From a bacterium (lineage in GTDB: Bacteria > SZUA-79 > Acidulodesulfobacterales > Acidulodesulfobacteraceae), in the NCBI GenBank assembly GCA_021788495.1, contig JAJYKQ010000032.1, positions 1 to 11,014 of the forward strand: a stretch of DNA of 11,014 bases, in the 5' to 3' direction. A model generated the notes under the pieces. The model saw only the letters and a list, made by a program, of their open reading frames with translations. It did not search any database and was not told the DNA's origin. Both the position numbers and the translations under genes were made by a program. Below are positions 1 to 7,102 of the stretch, in pieces (within the stretch, counting starts at the first letter, position 1; each line of letters opens with the position of its first letter).

Positions 1-2
1 GT

Positions 3-26
3 AAATAAATCTGACACCTTTTCCTT
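3..26 (-). repeat. Short interspersed repeat, copy 1 (GGTGTCAGA type)
   Basis: Read on the minus strand this is AAGGAAAAGGTGTCAGATTT followed by ATTT. It matches copy 2, exactly 41 bp away in the same orientation, at 22 of 24 positions; the two differences are at 14 and 18. It lies near the window edge, so further copies or an associated gene may lie to the left. The motif resembles small REP-like repeats that accompany Y1-type transposases in some genomes. That link is inference, because no transposase is present in the window. Confidence 0.7.
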
Positions 27-43
27 CCTCTTACGCATGCCGA

Positions 44-67
44 AAATAAATCTGCCACATTTTCCTT
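44..67 (-). repeat. Short interspersed repeat, copy 2
   Basis: This is the second direct copy of the repeat. On the minus strand it has GTGGCAGATTTATTT where copy 1 has GTGTCAGATTTATTT. It begins about 10 bp after the TAG stop of the upstream fusion gene. The bases that follow it on the minus strand (GGCATGCG) resemble those following copy 3 (TGCATACG), so the repeated unit is probably longer than the core, around 45 bp. No stem with a T-run typical of an intrinsic terminator is seen here. Confidence 0.65.
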
Positions 68-76
68 TTCCTGACT

Positions 77-2596
77 CTACGACAGTGCGCTAATATCCCG
101 TTCCGCTTTCCAAGACTCGATATCCCGGCTGAATTCGTTTATTAAAACTCCGGCGGCATCCTTATCCTTGCTTTCCGAAAAAATTTCAAAATGAGCCCCT
201 TCGGAAGCGGGGTACGCAAGAACCCAGCCTTGAGGTTTTATAAGTTTTATTCCGTCTATCAACAAAACATTTTCGTCCGAATATTTTTCAAAAAACTTCC
301 TCATAATAAAACCTTTCAGCTCCGTAGGACAAGGAACTTTTTTGTATTCAAAATACGTCGGTTCTATAAACCTCATCTCATTTTTTATAGAACTGTCAAG
401 TTTTGCAAGCATTTCCAGCAGTTTTATAGCCGAATACATTCCGTCAAAAGCCGGCATAAAGCCGGGGTAGATATAGCCGCCTTCATTGTCGCCCGCAAAA
501 TATATTTTTGAATTTCCGGCTTTTTCCATTAGACAGCTAGACGAATTTTTTGCGTAAATTATCTCGTAGTCGTGTTCTTTAGCCATCTTAGATATATTAA
601 AAGATGAATTAACGGGAACTGAAATAGATTGAAACTTTTTCTCGGTCTTCATAACCAGCATGGCCATTAATGTCAAAGCGGTGTTGCCGTCTATATTATC
701 GCCGTTTTCATCGCATAAATATATCTTTTCCCCGCCGTTGTCTATAAAAATTCCCAGGTCGGCGTTAATAGACCTTACTATGCTCGACAATTCCTTGAGG
801 GATTTTTTGAATTCTCTTTCGGTTTTCGTTATTTTAGTCTGGTCTAAATTAGCGTTTAAGTGAACGGAATCTATGCCGAGTTTTCCTATTACCGCAGGAA
901 AAATTTTACTGGAACTACCGTAAGAATAATCTATTACTATTTTAAATTTTCTTTTTATAATCTTTTCTGTATCTATAGTTTTAAGAAATCCGTCGGTATA
1001 ATATTCGGTACCGTGAGTAGGATAAAAAATTTCACCGGTTTCTTCCGATCCGACCCTCGTATAATCTTCCCTGAAAAACAGTCTTTCTATTTTCTGCTCA
1101 CCAAGCGAAGAAAAATCCAAACCGTTAGAATCAAAAAATTTTATATTTAAAAGTTTTTTATCGAAAGGATGTTTTCTTACATGTATTCCGCCCGAACTTT
1201 TAAACTGTTTTGCCTGATAGCGGACTATTGAAATTGGGGTATCGCTGAAATCGTTAACGTTAACGCCAACGGAAAGAACGCCCGACATCATAGCCCTCGA
1301 AAAAAGACGCGAAGTTTTATGACTGTCCCTTGATACCGATATCGTCCTGTTTTTGCCGACGGTTGCTCCGAACGCCGCTCCGAGCTTAGAAGCAAACTCG
1401 GGCGTTATTTCTAAATTAGCAAGACCGGTTATTCCATATTGACCGAATATTTTGGCACTCCATTTGTCAGACCATATAAGGCTTTCGGATAATATTGCCC
1501 CGTCTTCCACGTTTTTAAACGGCCAAATCTTAACGTTAGGATTAATCACTGCGCCGTTTCCTATATGGCATACGTCGGAAACTACAGCTCCTGCCCCTAT
1601 AAATACGTTGTTTCCGGCATAAGTTTTATATCCGAGGATAGATTCCTGTATATCGCAGTTTGCGCCTATCTTTGACGCCTTGCCAATTACCGACCCGCTG
1701 ATTGATGTGTTTTCCCCAATAGTACAGTTGTCTCCGATAACGCAATTTTTAATTTTGCAGTTTTGAAGAATATGGACGTCTTTACCCAGAATAGAATTTT
1801 CTATATCGCAGGTAATATCCACTATGCTTTTTGCGCCTACGGTTATATTTTTATCTCCTAACTTTTCGCCGTCTATATTAAGATTTATTTTACCGGCGAT
1901 AATGTCTAAATGGCTCTGCCTGTATTCCGAAAGCGTTCCTACGTCTTTCCAGTATCCGTTAGATATATGCCCAAAAAGTTTTTTGCCGTCTTTTAGTAAA
2001 AGCGGGAAAAGGTCTTTGGAAAAATCGAATTCGCTTTTTTCCGGAATCATTTTTAATACTGAACGGTTTAATATGTAAATGCCGGTATTTATGGTATCGC
2101 TAAAAACTTCGGACCATGTCGGCTTTTCTAAAAATTTAGTTATTTTGCCTTCGGCATCTGTTATGACTATGCCAAACGACAGAGGGTTTTCTACGTGCGT
2201 AAGGACTATTGTAGCGTCGCTTTTTTTGCCTATATGAAAATCTATCGGTTTTGAAATATTAATATCGGTAATTATATCGGCGCTTATCACCATAAAATCG
2301 TCGTCTTTAATTATTTTTTCGACGTTTTTTACGGCCCCCGCAGTCCCGTAATCTTCTTCGGCAAGAACGTATTCAATTTTTACGCCGAAATCGGAACCGT
2401 CTTTAAAATAATTTTTAATAAGGTCCGGCTGAACGTAAAGAAGCACTATAAGGTCGTTTATTCCGTGCGATTTAAGAAGGTTAACGACATGCTCCATCAT
2501 GGGTTTGTTTGCTATGTGTATCATCGGTTTTGGAGCATTATTCGTTAAAGGTTTAAGTCTTGTTCCAAAACCTCCTGCCATAATAACGGCCTGCAT
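77..2596 (-). CDS. Sugar-phosphate nucleotidyltransferase fused to a degenerate phosphohexomutase-like domain
   Basis: This 839-residue protein has three parts. Residues 1 to about 235 are a nucleotidyltransferase of the mannose/glucose-1-phosphate type: GGFGTRLKPLT at 8-18, PKP at 22-24, acidic SADIITD at 105-111, EKP at 157-159, NTGIYIL at 170-176 and WKDVGT at 216-221. Residues about 250-375 show hexapeptide (left-handed beta-helix) repeats. Residues about 380-839 follow the alpha-D-phosphohexomutase domain order, but the signature loops are lost. HVRKHP (471-476) stands where TASHNP is expected, DNGGEK (619-624) for DGDADR, GDNEGG (702-707) for the sugar loop, and YPASEGA (795-801) for the phosphate loop. 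Such fusions are usually labelled mannose-1-phosphate guanylyltransferase/phosphomannomutase. Only an NDP-sugar pyrophosphorylase activity is supported here, and the sugar and nucleotide are uncertain. The ATG has an upstream GGAG (2605-2608) with an 8-nt spacer. It is divergent from the PAP2 gene. Confidence 0.9.
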   Translation of the reverse strand: MQAVIMAGGFGTRLKPLTNNAPKPMIHIANKPMMEHVVNLLKSHGINDLIVLLYVQPDLIKNYFKDGSDFGVKIEYVLAEEDYGTAGAVKNVEKIIKDDDFMVISADIITDINISKPIDFHIGKKSDATIVLTHVENPLSFGIVITDAEGKITKFLEKPTWSEVFSDTINTGIYILNRSVLKMIPEKSEFDFSKDLFPLLLKDGKKLFGHISNGYWKDVGTLSEYRQSHLDIIAGKINLNIDGEKLGDKNITVGAKSIVDITCDIENSILGKDVHILQNCKIKNCVIGDNCTIGENTSISGSVIGKASKIGANCDIQESILGYKTYAGNNVFIGAGAVVSDVCHIGNGAVINPNVKIWPFKNVEDGAILSESLIWSDKWSAKIFGQYGITGLANLEITPEFASKLGAAFGATVGKNRTISVSRDSHKTSRLFSRAMMSGVLSVGVNVNDFSDTPISIVRYQAKQFKSSGGIHVRKHPFDKKLLNIKFFDSNGLDFSSLGEQKIERLFFREDYTRVGSEETGEIFYPTHGTEYYTDGFLKTIDTEKIIKRKFKIVIDYSYGSSSKIFPAVIGKLGIDSVHLNANLDQTKITKTEREFKKSLKELSSIVRSINADLGIFIDNGGEKIYLCDENGDNIDGNTALTLMAMLVMKTEKKFQSISVPVNSSFNISKMAKEHDYEIIYAKNSSSCLMEKAGNSKIYFAGDNEGGYIYPGFMPAFDGMYSAIKLLEMLAKLDSSIKNEMRFIEPTYFEYKKVPCPTELKGFIMRKFFEKYSDENVLLIDGIKLIKPQGWVLAYPASEGAHFEIFSESKDKDAAGVLINEFSRDIESWKAERDISALS

Positions 2597-2604
2597 ACTT
2601 TGTT

Positions 2605-2608
2605 CTCC
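2605..2608 (-). promoter_or_regulatory. Ribosome binding site of the nucleotidyltransferase fusion gene
   Basis: On the minus strand GGAG lies 8 nt before the ATG at 2596, which supports that start codon. Confidence 0.7.
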
Positions 2609-2638
2609 GATAGTTTTAAACTTTAAATACGATTTTAA

Positions 2639-2668
2639 ATTTTAACAAAACAACTTTTAATGTTGCAA
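2639..2668 (-). promoter_or_regulatory. Candidate promoter of the nucleotidyltransferase fusion gene
   Basis: The minus strand reads TTGCAA (2668-2663), an 18-bp spacer, then TAAAAT (2644-2639), about 43 bp before the start codon. Both hexamers are close to the sigma-70 consensus. The region is AT-rich, so chance matches are possible. The -35 hexamer is self-complementary and is shared with the opposite promoter. Confidence 0.45.
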
Positions 2669-2691
2669 TATAGCAATTATTCTAATAAAAT
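2663..2691 (+). promoter_or_regulatory. Candidate promoter of the PAP2 phosphatase gene
   Basis: TTGCAA (2663-2668), a 17-bp spacer and TAAAAT (2686-2691) lie 36 bp upstream of the ATG at 2728. TTGC at 2663-2666 and GCAA at 2673-2676 also form a small inverted repeat around the -35. This could be a regulator site, but it is short. Confidence 0.45.
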
Positions 2692-2727
2692 TATATCTTA
2701 TTAAATAATAAAATCAAAATAAAAATT

Positions 2728-3309
2728 ATGCTTTCTTACATTCTGCATTTAGATACGGCACTTTTTTTACTCATCAATAACAATTTCCACTTTTCTTTAC
2801 TAAACGACAATATGAGGGCGGTTACCAATCTCGGCAACGGCTGGGTCGTTTACTGGCTCGTACTTTTGTATGTTTATTATTTTAACCGTCAAAAATTCAA
2901 AGAATCGTTTTTTTTGCTTTTTTTAACTCAAATAGTTCCGGGTATTATAGACATTATAATAAAAAAAGCCGTCCACAGGCCGAGACCCATCGTAGCGCTT
3001 CACTCTCTTATCGAAGAAGGAAAGGTTCACGTAAATATTTTAGGCAGACACTTAACAGAAAATTCTTTTCCTTCCGGACATACGGTAACGGCTTTTTCCC
3101 TTGCAGTCGCCCTATCTTATATGTTTCCCAAACATAAAAAAGCATTTTATATACTGGCTTATGTAGTGGCGTTTTCAAGGGTTTACGACGGCGAGCATTA
3201 TCCTTTGGACGTTATCGCGGGCGGTATAATCGGGTATTTATTCGCTAAGATAACGCTCGTCTTATACAAAAGAATAAAAAATTATAAAAATTATAATTTT
3301 GAACGATAA
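2728..3309 (+). CDS. PAP2-family membrane phosphatase
   Basis: This is a 193-residue hydrophobic protein with the full three-part acid phosphatase signature of the PAP2 superfamily. It has K-x6-RP at 79-87, PSGH at 115-118 and SR-x5-H-x3-D at 150-161. S116-H118, R151 and H157 belong to the phosphate-binding and nucleophilic-histidine site of the family. Several membrane segments are visible (about 36-52, 59-78, 120-132, 138-150 and 162-180). Small PAP2 enzymes of this size commonly act on undecaprenyl diphosphate (BcrC/YbjG type), phosphatidylglycerophosphate or lipid A phosphates, and the sequence alone does not separate these. It is divergent from a nucleotidyltransferase, which fits lipid-carrier recycling in glycan assembly, though that is inference. 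No Shine-Dalgarno is visible before the ATG. The C-terminus is basic and Asn/Tyr rich (KNYKNYNF). Confidence 0.9.
   Translation: MLSYILHLDTALFLLINNNFHFSLLNDNMRAVTNLGNGWVVYWLVLLYVYYFNRQKFKESFFLLFLTQIVPGIIDIIIKKAVHRPRPIVALHSLIEEGKVHVNILGRHLTENSFPSGHTVTAFSLAVALSYMFPKHKKAFYILAYVVAFSRVYDGEHYPLDVIAGGIIGYLFAKITLVLYKRIKNYKNYNFER
3276..3300 (-). terminator. Weak AT-only hairpin, possible end of the gapA-lptE transcript
   Basis: Arms 3278-3286 and 3292-3300 are perfectly complementary (9 bp) around a 5-nt loop. On the minus strand the second arm runs into a T-run. It lies about 28 bp beyond the lptE stop, inside the end of the convergent PAP2 gene. The stem has no G-C pairs, so it would be a weak terminator at best. 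Confidence 0.22.
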
Positions 3310-3328
3310 AACTATATTAATTAAACCG

Positions 3329-3913
3329 TCAAGAAGTTAATTTTTTAGATTCTATATATATTACTATTTTTCTTGCAATTCTCCTGGAAACTCTTATTAT
3401 AGCCCCTTTCTCTTGTTTATGGGCTATAAGGGGGTTTATATAATTATAGTACGTTGCGCTTGACGAAAAATTTACGTTCCTGAAAATTATCTTTCCGCCG
3501 GTATTATACATGCTGACGGTTACGCTGACGGTAATATCGTAATCAACCGCCGCCGCTACGCCCGTATAAGACATTACGTTATTTTGTATAGAAGTTATTT
3601 TTCCGGACAGATAATAAAAAGCGCCGCTTTCGTTTGAAGTAAACATATACGTCTGCATATTAAGAAACTTTGCTATATTATTTGAAAAATATACTCCCAA
3701 CCCGCTTTTATAAGTTTGATTTTTAAAAGGTTTTACGTAAATTTCGGATATGTTATTGTAATTTTTTGATTTTTTACTTATGCTGCTTACCGGCAAGCCC
3801 GACGTAACGGAACCCTCGCTGCCGTTTAATACTTTAAAACCGCACCCCGTCGAAAAACCGGCGGCAAGAATAATTATAATCGATAATAATAATGACTTTT
3901 TTTTAAAATTCAT
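3329..3913 (-). CDS. lptE: LptE-like LPS-assembly lipoprotein
   Basis: This 194-residue protein begins with a lipoprotein signal: a basic MNFKKK, a hydrophobic stretch at 8-18 and lipobox FSTGC with the modified cysteine at 24. The mature protein starts CGFKVLNG, much like the CGF-L-G start of LptE proteins. It then has an ISEIYVKPFKNQT segment (about 56-68) and beta-rich sequence. LptE is the outer-membrane lipoprotein that plugs the LptD barrel and helps insert LPS. The gene follows leuS, as lptE does in many proteobacteria, which is the strongest support because LptE proteins diverge strongly. The gap to leuS is 94 bp and holds repeat copy 3. The only AAGG-like element (14 nt before ATG) is too far for normal spacing. 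The protein would itself be processed by the LspA encoded two genes upstream. Confidence 0.8.
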   Translation of the reverse strand: MNFKKKSLLLSIIIILAAGFSTGCGFKVLNGSEGSVTSGLPVSSISKKSKNYNNISEIYVKPFKNQTYKSGLGVYFSNNIAKFLNMQTYMFTSNESGAFYYLSGKITSIQNNVMSYTGVAAAVDYDITVSVTVSMYNTGGKIIFRNVNFSSSATYYNYINPLIAHKQEKGAIIRVSRRIARKIVIYIESKKLTS

Positions 3914-3979
3914 ACGATTTAATATAACCTTTGTATTTTACGCAGTATCCTTTATCGTTAACTATTTCTTTTCGTATGC

Positions 3980-3995
3980 ATAAAATAAATTTTAT
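3980..3995. repeat. 7-bp inverted repeat inside repeat copy 3
   Basis: ATAAAAT (3980-3986) and ATTTTAT (3989-3995) are perfect inverted copies separated by AA. They arise through the five extra bases unique to this copy. In RNA the 2-nt loop is too tight without opening a pair, and the stem is A-U only. Confidence 0.45.
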
Positions 3996-4007
3996 CTGAC
4001 ACCTTTT
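3982..4007 (-). repeat. Short interspersed repeat, copy 3, in the leuS-lptE gap
   Basis: The minus strand reads AAAAAGGTGTCAGA immediately after leuS, sharing the last A of the TGA stop, then ATAAAATTTATTTTA. Compared with copies 1 and 2 it carries five extra bases (TTTAT on the plus strand, about 3991-3995) between the GTGTCAGA core and the TTTATTTT tail. The tail is followed by TGCATACG, similar to GGCATGCG after copy 2. Its orientation relative to the upstream gene is the same as at the left edge. Confidence 0.65.
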
Positions 4008-6578
4008 TCAAACTATAATGTTTAACAGTTTATTTTTTACATATATAACTTTTTTAATTGCGCTCTTATCTTCTGCGTATTTTTTGATTTTTGGGCTTTC
4101 CATAGCAGCTTTTAAGACGGACTCTTCATCCGAATCAATGGCCGCAGTTACGACGTCTCTCATCTTTCCGTTTACCTGCACCGCTATGTTGCAATTTTCT
4201 TTCAAATATCCGGCATCTATTTTTTCAGGCCAGTTTTCGCTTTCTATGAAAGAGCCGTTTAAAATTTCAAATATTTCGGAACAGACATGCGGTATGAAAG
4301 GATATAATATCAAAATGACTGAATTTAAAAAATGTTTCAGCAGATATTTATCGGATTTATTTAATAATGCAAGTTTTTCCCCGTCTAAAGCTCCGGTAAA
4401 ATCGTTAAAAGCGTTAATTAATTCCATCGACGAACTGATAACCGTGTTAAAATGATAGCGTCCGTTCATTTCGGTTTCGGTTTTTTCTATTACGCCGTTT
4501 AATCTGTAAATTAATTCTTTAATCGACGGATTTACGACGGCTTTATTTATTTCGTACGCCGAAACGCTTAAACTTGCCGTATTGGGCGAAGATTGCGAAA
4601 TATTTGATTCTTCTATATAAAATTTGCCATTCGTATCTTTTAATATTTCGAAAAAATCGACTACGGTTTTATAGAATTTATTTATAAATCTATATGCCCC
4701 CTCAACTCCAGAATCGCTCCATTCCAAATCTTTTTCGGGGGGAGCCGCAAAAAGTACGAATAATCTTACCGTATCGGCGCCGAATTTTTTAATAAGTCTG
4801 TCCGGATCGACGACGTTGCCTTTGGATTTAGACATTTTAGCGCCGTTTTTTATGACCATCCCCTGCGTAAGAAGATTTTTGAAGGGTTCGTCTAATTTTA
4901 TATAATTTAAATCCCTCAGCGCCTTCACGAAAAATCTTGAGTACAGAAGATGCATAACTGCATGTTCTACACCGCCGATATACTGATCGACCGGCAGCCA
5001 GTATCTAACGTCTTCGCTTTTAAACGGATTTTTTTCTTTTTCTTCGGAAAGAGTATATCTTAAAAAATACCAGGAAGACTCCACGAAAGTATCCATAGTA
5101 TCGGTTTCCCGCTCGGCTTTTCCTCCGCATTTAGGGCATTTTGTATTTATAAACGATTTATGCTTTTTAAGAGGAGAGGCTCCTTCTCCCGTAAACACGA
5201 CGTCGTCGGGCAGTATTAAAGGCAGGTCGTCTTCGTTCAGCGGGACTATTCCGCATTTTTCGCAATACACGACGGGTATAGGACACCCCCAGTATCTCTG
5301 CCTCGATATTCCCCAATCTCTCAGCCTGTAGTTGGTAACTTTTTTTCCTATATTTTTATTTTCGGCAAAATCGGCTATTTTTTCTTTTGCCTCTTCGGAT
5401 TTAAGCCCGTTAAACTCTCCGGAATTTACAAGTATTCCGCCGTCAGTATAAGGCAGTCCCGCTAAGTCTTCCAAAGTATTTTTCGCTCCTTCTTTTGTCG
5501 GTTCTATAACTTGCATTATTTCTATTCCGTATTTTTTTGCGAATTCATAATCTCTTGCATCGTGCGCGGGAACCGACATAATAGCGCCTGTTCCGTAATC
5601 CATCAATACAAAATTTGCTATAAATACTGGTATCGTTTTATTAGTAAACGGATTAACGGCATAAGAACCGGTAAAAAATCCTTCTTTTTCGGAAACGTCT
5701 TTAGATACCAAAGAATTATGCTTCATTGTTTCTAATTTTTCTAAATCTTTTGAATTTTTTATTAAACTTTTAGCGGCGGGATGAAGCGGAGACATAGCAA
5801 TATAGGTTGCGCCGAATATGGTATCGGGACGCGTAGTAAATATCTCTATGAAATTTTCGCCTGAACCGGCGATTTTAAAAATTACCGTTAAACCTGAACT
5901 TTTGCCTATCCAGTTTTTTTGCATAGTTTTTACTTTATCCGGCCAGCCTTCCAAAGTATCTATATCTTTAAGCAGTTCTTCCGCATAGTCCGTAATTTTC
6001 AAAAACCACTGGTCCATATTTTTGACCGTTACGTCCTTGCCGCACCTCCAGCACTTTCCGTCTTCGACTTGTTCGTTGGCAAGGGTAGTATTGCATGATT
6101 CGCACCAGTTAACTAAGGAATTCTTCTTGTAAGCTAAACCTTTTTTATACATACGCAAAAAAAACAGCTGCTCCCATCCATAATATTCAGGTTCCGAAGT
6201 AATTACGAGCCTGCTCCAATCGTAAGAAAAACCCAATTCTTTAAGCTGTTTTATCATATATTCTATATTGCTTTTAGTCCATTCGGCAGGATTAGTCTTA
6301 TGCTTTATCGCTGCGTTTTCGGCGGGAAGTCCAAAACTGTCGAAACCTATGGGGTGAAGGACGTTATAACCCTTTATACGTTTAAACCTGGCTATCGCGT
6401 CGCCTATAGCATAGTTTCTGACATGTCCCATGTGTATTCTTCCGGAAGGATAAGGAAACATTTCTAAACAGTAAAATTTAGGAACGTTTAAAGAATTTTT
6501 TTCATTTTTAACAAAAAAAACTTTATCGTTTTCCCATATATTTTGCCATTTTTTTTCTATTTCTTTAAAATTATACAT
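4008..6578 (-). CDS. leuS: Leucyl-tRNA synthetase
   Basis: This is a full-length bacterial-type LeuRS of 856 residues. It attaches leucine to tRNA-Leu in the cytoplasm. Class I ATP-binding motifs are present as HMGH (49-52, after YPSGRI) and KMSKS (581-585). The CP1 editing domain is present, with TTRPDT at 248-253 and [15 protein letters not shown] at 329-343, so hydrolysis of mischarged tRNA is expected. Two four-cysteine sites are visible: C159/C162/C176/C179 and C439/C442/C481/C484. The C-terminal tail (VNGKMRD at 803-809) ends at the normal place, NKLLNIIV. It lies 44 bp after lspA and 94 bp before lptE on the same strand. No Shine-Dalgarno is evident before the ATG. Confidence 0.98.
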   Translation of the reverse strand: MYNFKEIEKKWQNIWENDKVFFVKNEKNSLNVPKFYCLEMFPYPSGRIHMGHVRNYAIGDAIARFKRIKGYNVLHPIGFDSFGLPAENAAIKHKTNPAEWTKSNIEYMIKQLKELGFSYDWSRLVITSEPEYYGWEQLFFLRMYKKGLAYKKNSLVNWCESCNTTLANEQVEDGKCWRCGKDVTVKNMDQWFLKITDYAEELLKDIDTLEGWPDKVKTMQKNWIGKSSGLTVIFKIAGSGENFIEIFTTRPDTIFGATYIAMSPLHPAAKSLIKNSKDLEKLETMKHNSLVSKDVSEKEGFFTGSYAVNPFTNKTIPVFIANFVLMDYGTGAIMSVPAHDARDYEFAKKYGIEIMQVIEPTKEGAKNTLEDLAGLPYTDGGILVNSGEFNGLKSEEAKEKIADFAENKNIGKKVTNYRLRDWGISRQRYWGCPIPVVYCEKCGIVPLNEDDLPLILPDDVVFTGEGASPLKKHKSFINTKCPKCGGKAERETDTMDTFVESSWYFLRYTLSEEKEKNPFKSEDVRYWLPVDQYIGGVEHAVMHLLYSRFFVKALRDLNYIKLDEPFKNLLTQGMVIKNGAKMSKSKGNVVDPDRLIKKFGADTVRLFVLFAAPPEKDLEWSDSGVEGAYRFINKFYKTVVDFFEILKDTNGKFYIEESNISQSSPNTASLSVSAYEINKAVVNPSIKELIYRLNGVIEKTETEMNGRYHFNTVISSSMELINAFNDFTGALDGEKLALLNKSDKYLLKHFLNSVILILYPFIPHVCSEIFEILNGSFIESENWPEKIDAGYLKENCNIAVQVNGKMRDVVTAAIDSDEESVLKAAMESPKIKKYAEDKSAIKKVIYVKNKLLNIIV

Positions 6579-6622
6579 ATAAAAACCGTAATTAAATTAA
6601 ATATAGAAGATATATAAAAGAT

Positions 6623-7084
6623 TTAAATATATTTCATGATAGATATAAAAAACAATATAGTTCCGACTACTACGCAGCTGTCGGCAACATTAAAACTGGG
6701 CCAGTGATAGGCATAAATATGAAAGTCGAGAAAATCTACTACATATCCCTGAAATATTCTGCTCAAAAGATTTGAAAAAGCTCCGGAAATAATTAACGAG
6801 GAAGATATAAACAGTAAATTGGAATTTATTTTTGTTTTAAATAAAAAATATATTAACGCCGCAATTATTAAAGCAGTAAGAAGTATAATCAGGATATTCG
6901 AATATCCGCTCATAAGCCCGAAAGCGACGCCGGTATTATCGACATGCACTATATTAAAATAATGCTTTATTACCGTAATTTTTCCGATTAACGATATTTT
7001 ATTATTGATTATATATTTTAATAATTGGTCTAAAATTAAGACAGGAAAGAAAACAGATATTAAAATTATTATTTTTTTCTTCAT
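6623..7084 (-). CDS. lspA: Lipoprotein signal peptidase (signal peptidase II)
   Basis: This 153-residue, four-helix inner-membrane aspartyl protease removes the signal peptide from diacylated prolipoproteins. Conserved LspA features are visible: D19 and K23 in LDQLLK, N50 in DNTGVAFG, VVDF with D117, and FNVAD with N132 and D135. D117 and D135 match the catalytic dyad (D124 and D143 of the Pseudomonas enzyme). One feature is odd. The usual GN-x-x-DR motif reads SNLLSR at 104-109, so its aspartate is serine (S108). Both catalytic residues and the length are normal, so I call it functional. It lies 18 bp after pgk with no visible Shine-Dalgarno, which suggests coupled translation. The LptE-like lipoprotein two genes downstream is a predicted substrate. 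Confidence 0.95.
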   Translation of the reverse strand: MKKKIIILISVFFPVLILDQLLKYIINNKISLIGKITVIKHYFNIVHVDNTGVAFGLMSGYSNILIILLTALIIAALIYFLFKTKINSNLLFISSSLIISGAFSNLLSRIFQGYVVDFLDFHIYAYHWPSFNVADSCVVVGTILFFISIMKYI

Positions 7085-7102
7085 TAAGATTAAATTTAAT
7101 TT

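Noticed and set aside
1..70. CRISPR array from the two spaced direct repeats
   Set aside because: There are only two imperfect copies with a 41-bp period and a spacer of about 17 bp. A related copy occurs alone elsewhere, and no cas genes are present.
191..511. 106-codon open frame on the plus strand inside the nucleotidyltransferase fusion gene
   Set aside because: It is antisense to the conserved end of the fusion gene, its composition is low-complexity and basic/aromatic, and it shows no family motif. The same applies to the smaller plus-strand frames at 660-863, 860-1150 and 1824-2078.
3287..3300. 14-bp perfect palindrome AAAATTATAATTTT at the end of the PAP2 gene as a protein-binding site
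   Set aside because: It consists only of A and T, lies in coding sequence, and arises from AAAAATTATA repeats encoding Lys-Asn-Tyr. It is kept only as part of a low-confidence hairpin.
4018..4455. 145-codon open frame on the plus strand opposite the leuS 3' end
   Set aside because: It lies wholly antisense to well-conserved LeuRS coding sequence, has no ribosome site or recognisable domain, and its hydrophobic, Ser/Phe-rich content is typical of reverse-strand reading of an AT-rich gene.
6623..7084. lspA as a decaying pseudogene because of the NxxDR change
   Set aside because: The frame is intact and of normal length, and both catalytic aspartates and the other conserved polar residues are kept. 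One substitution does not indicate decay.
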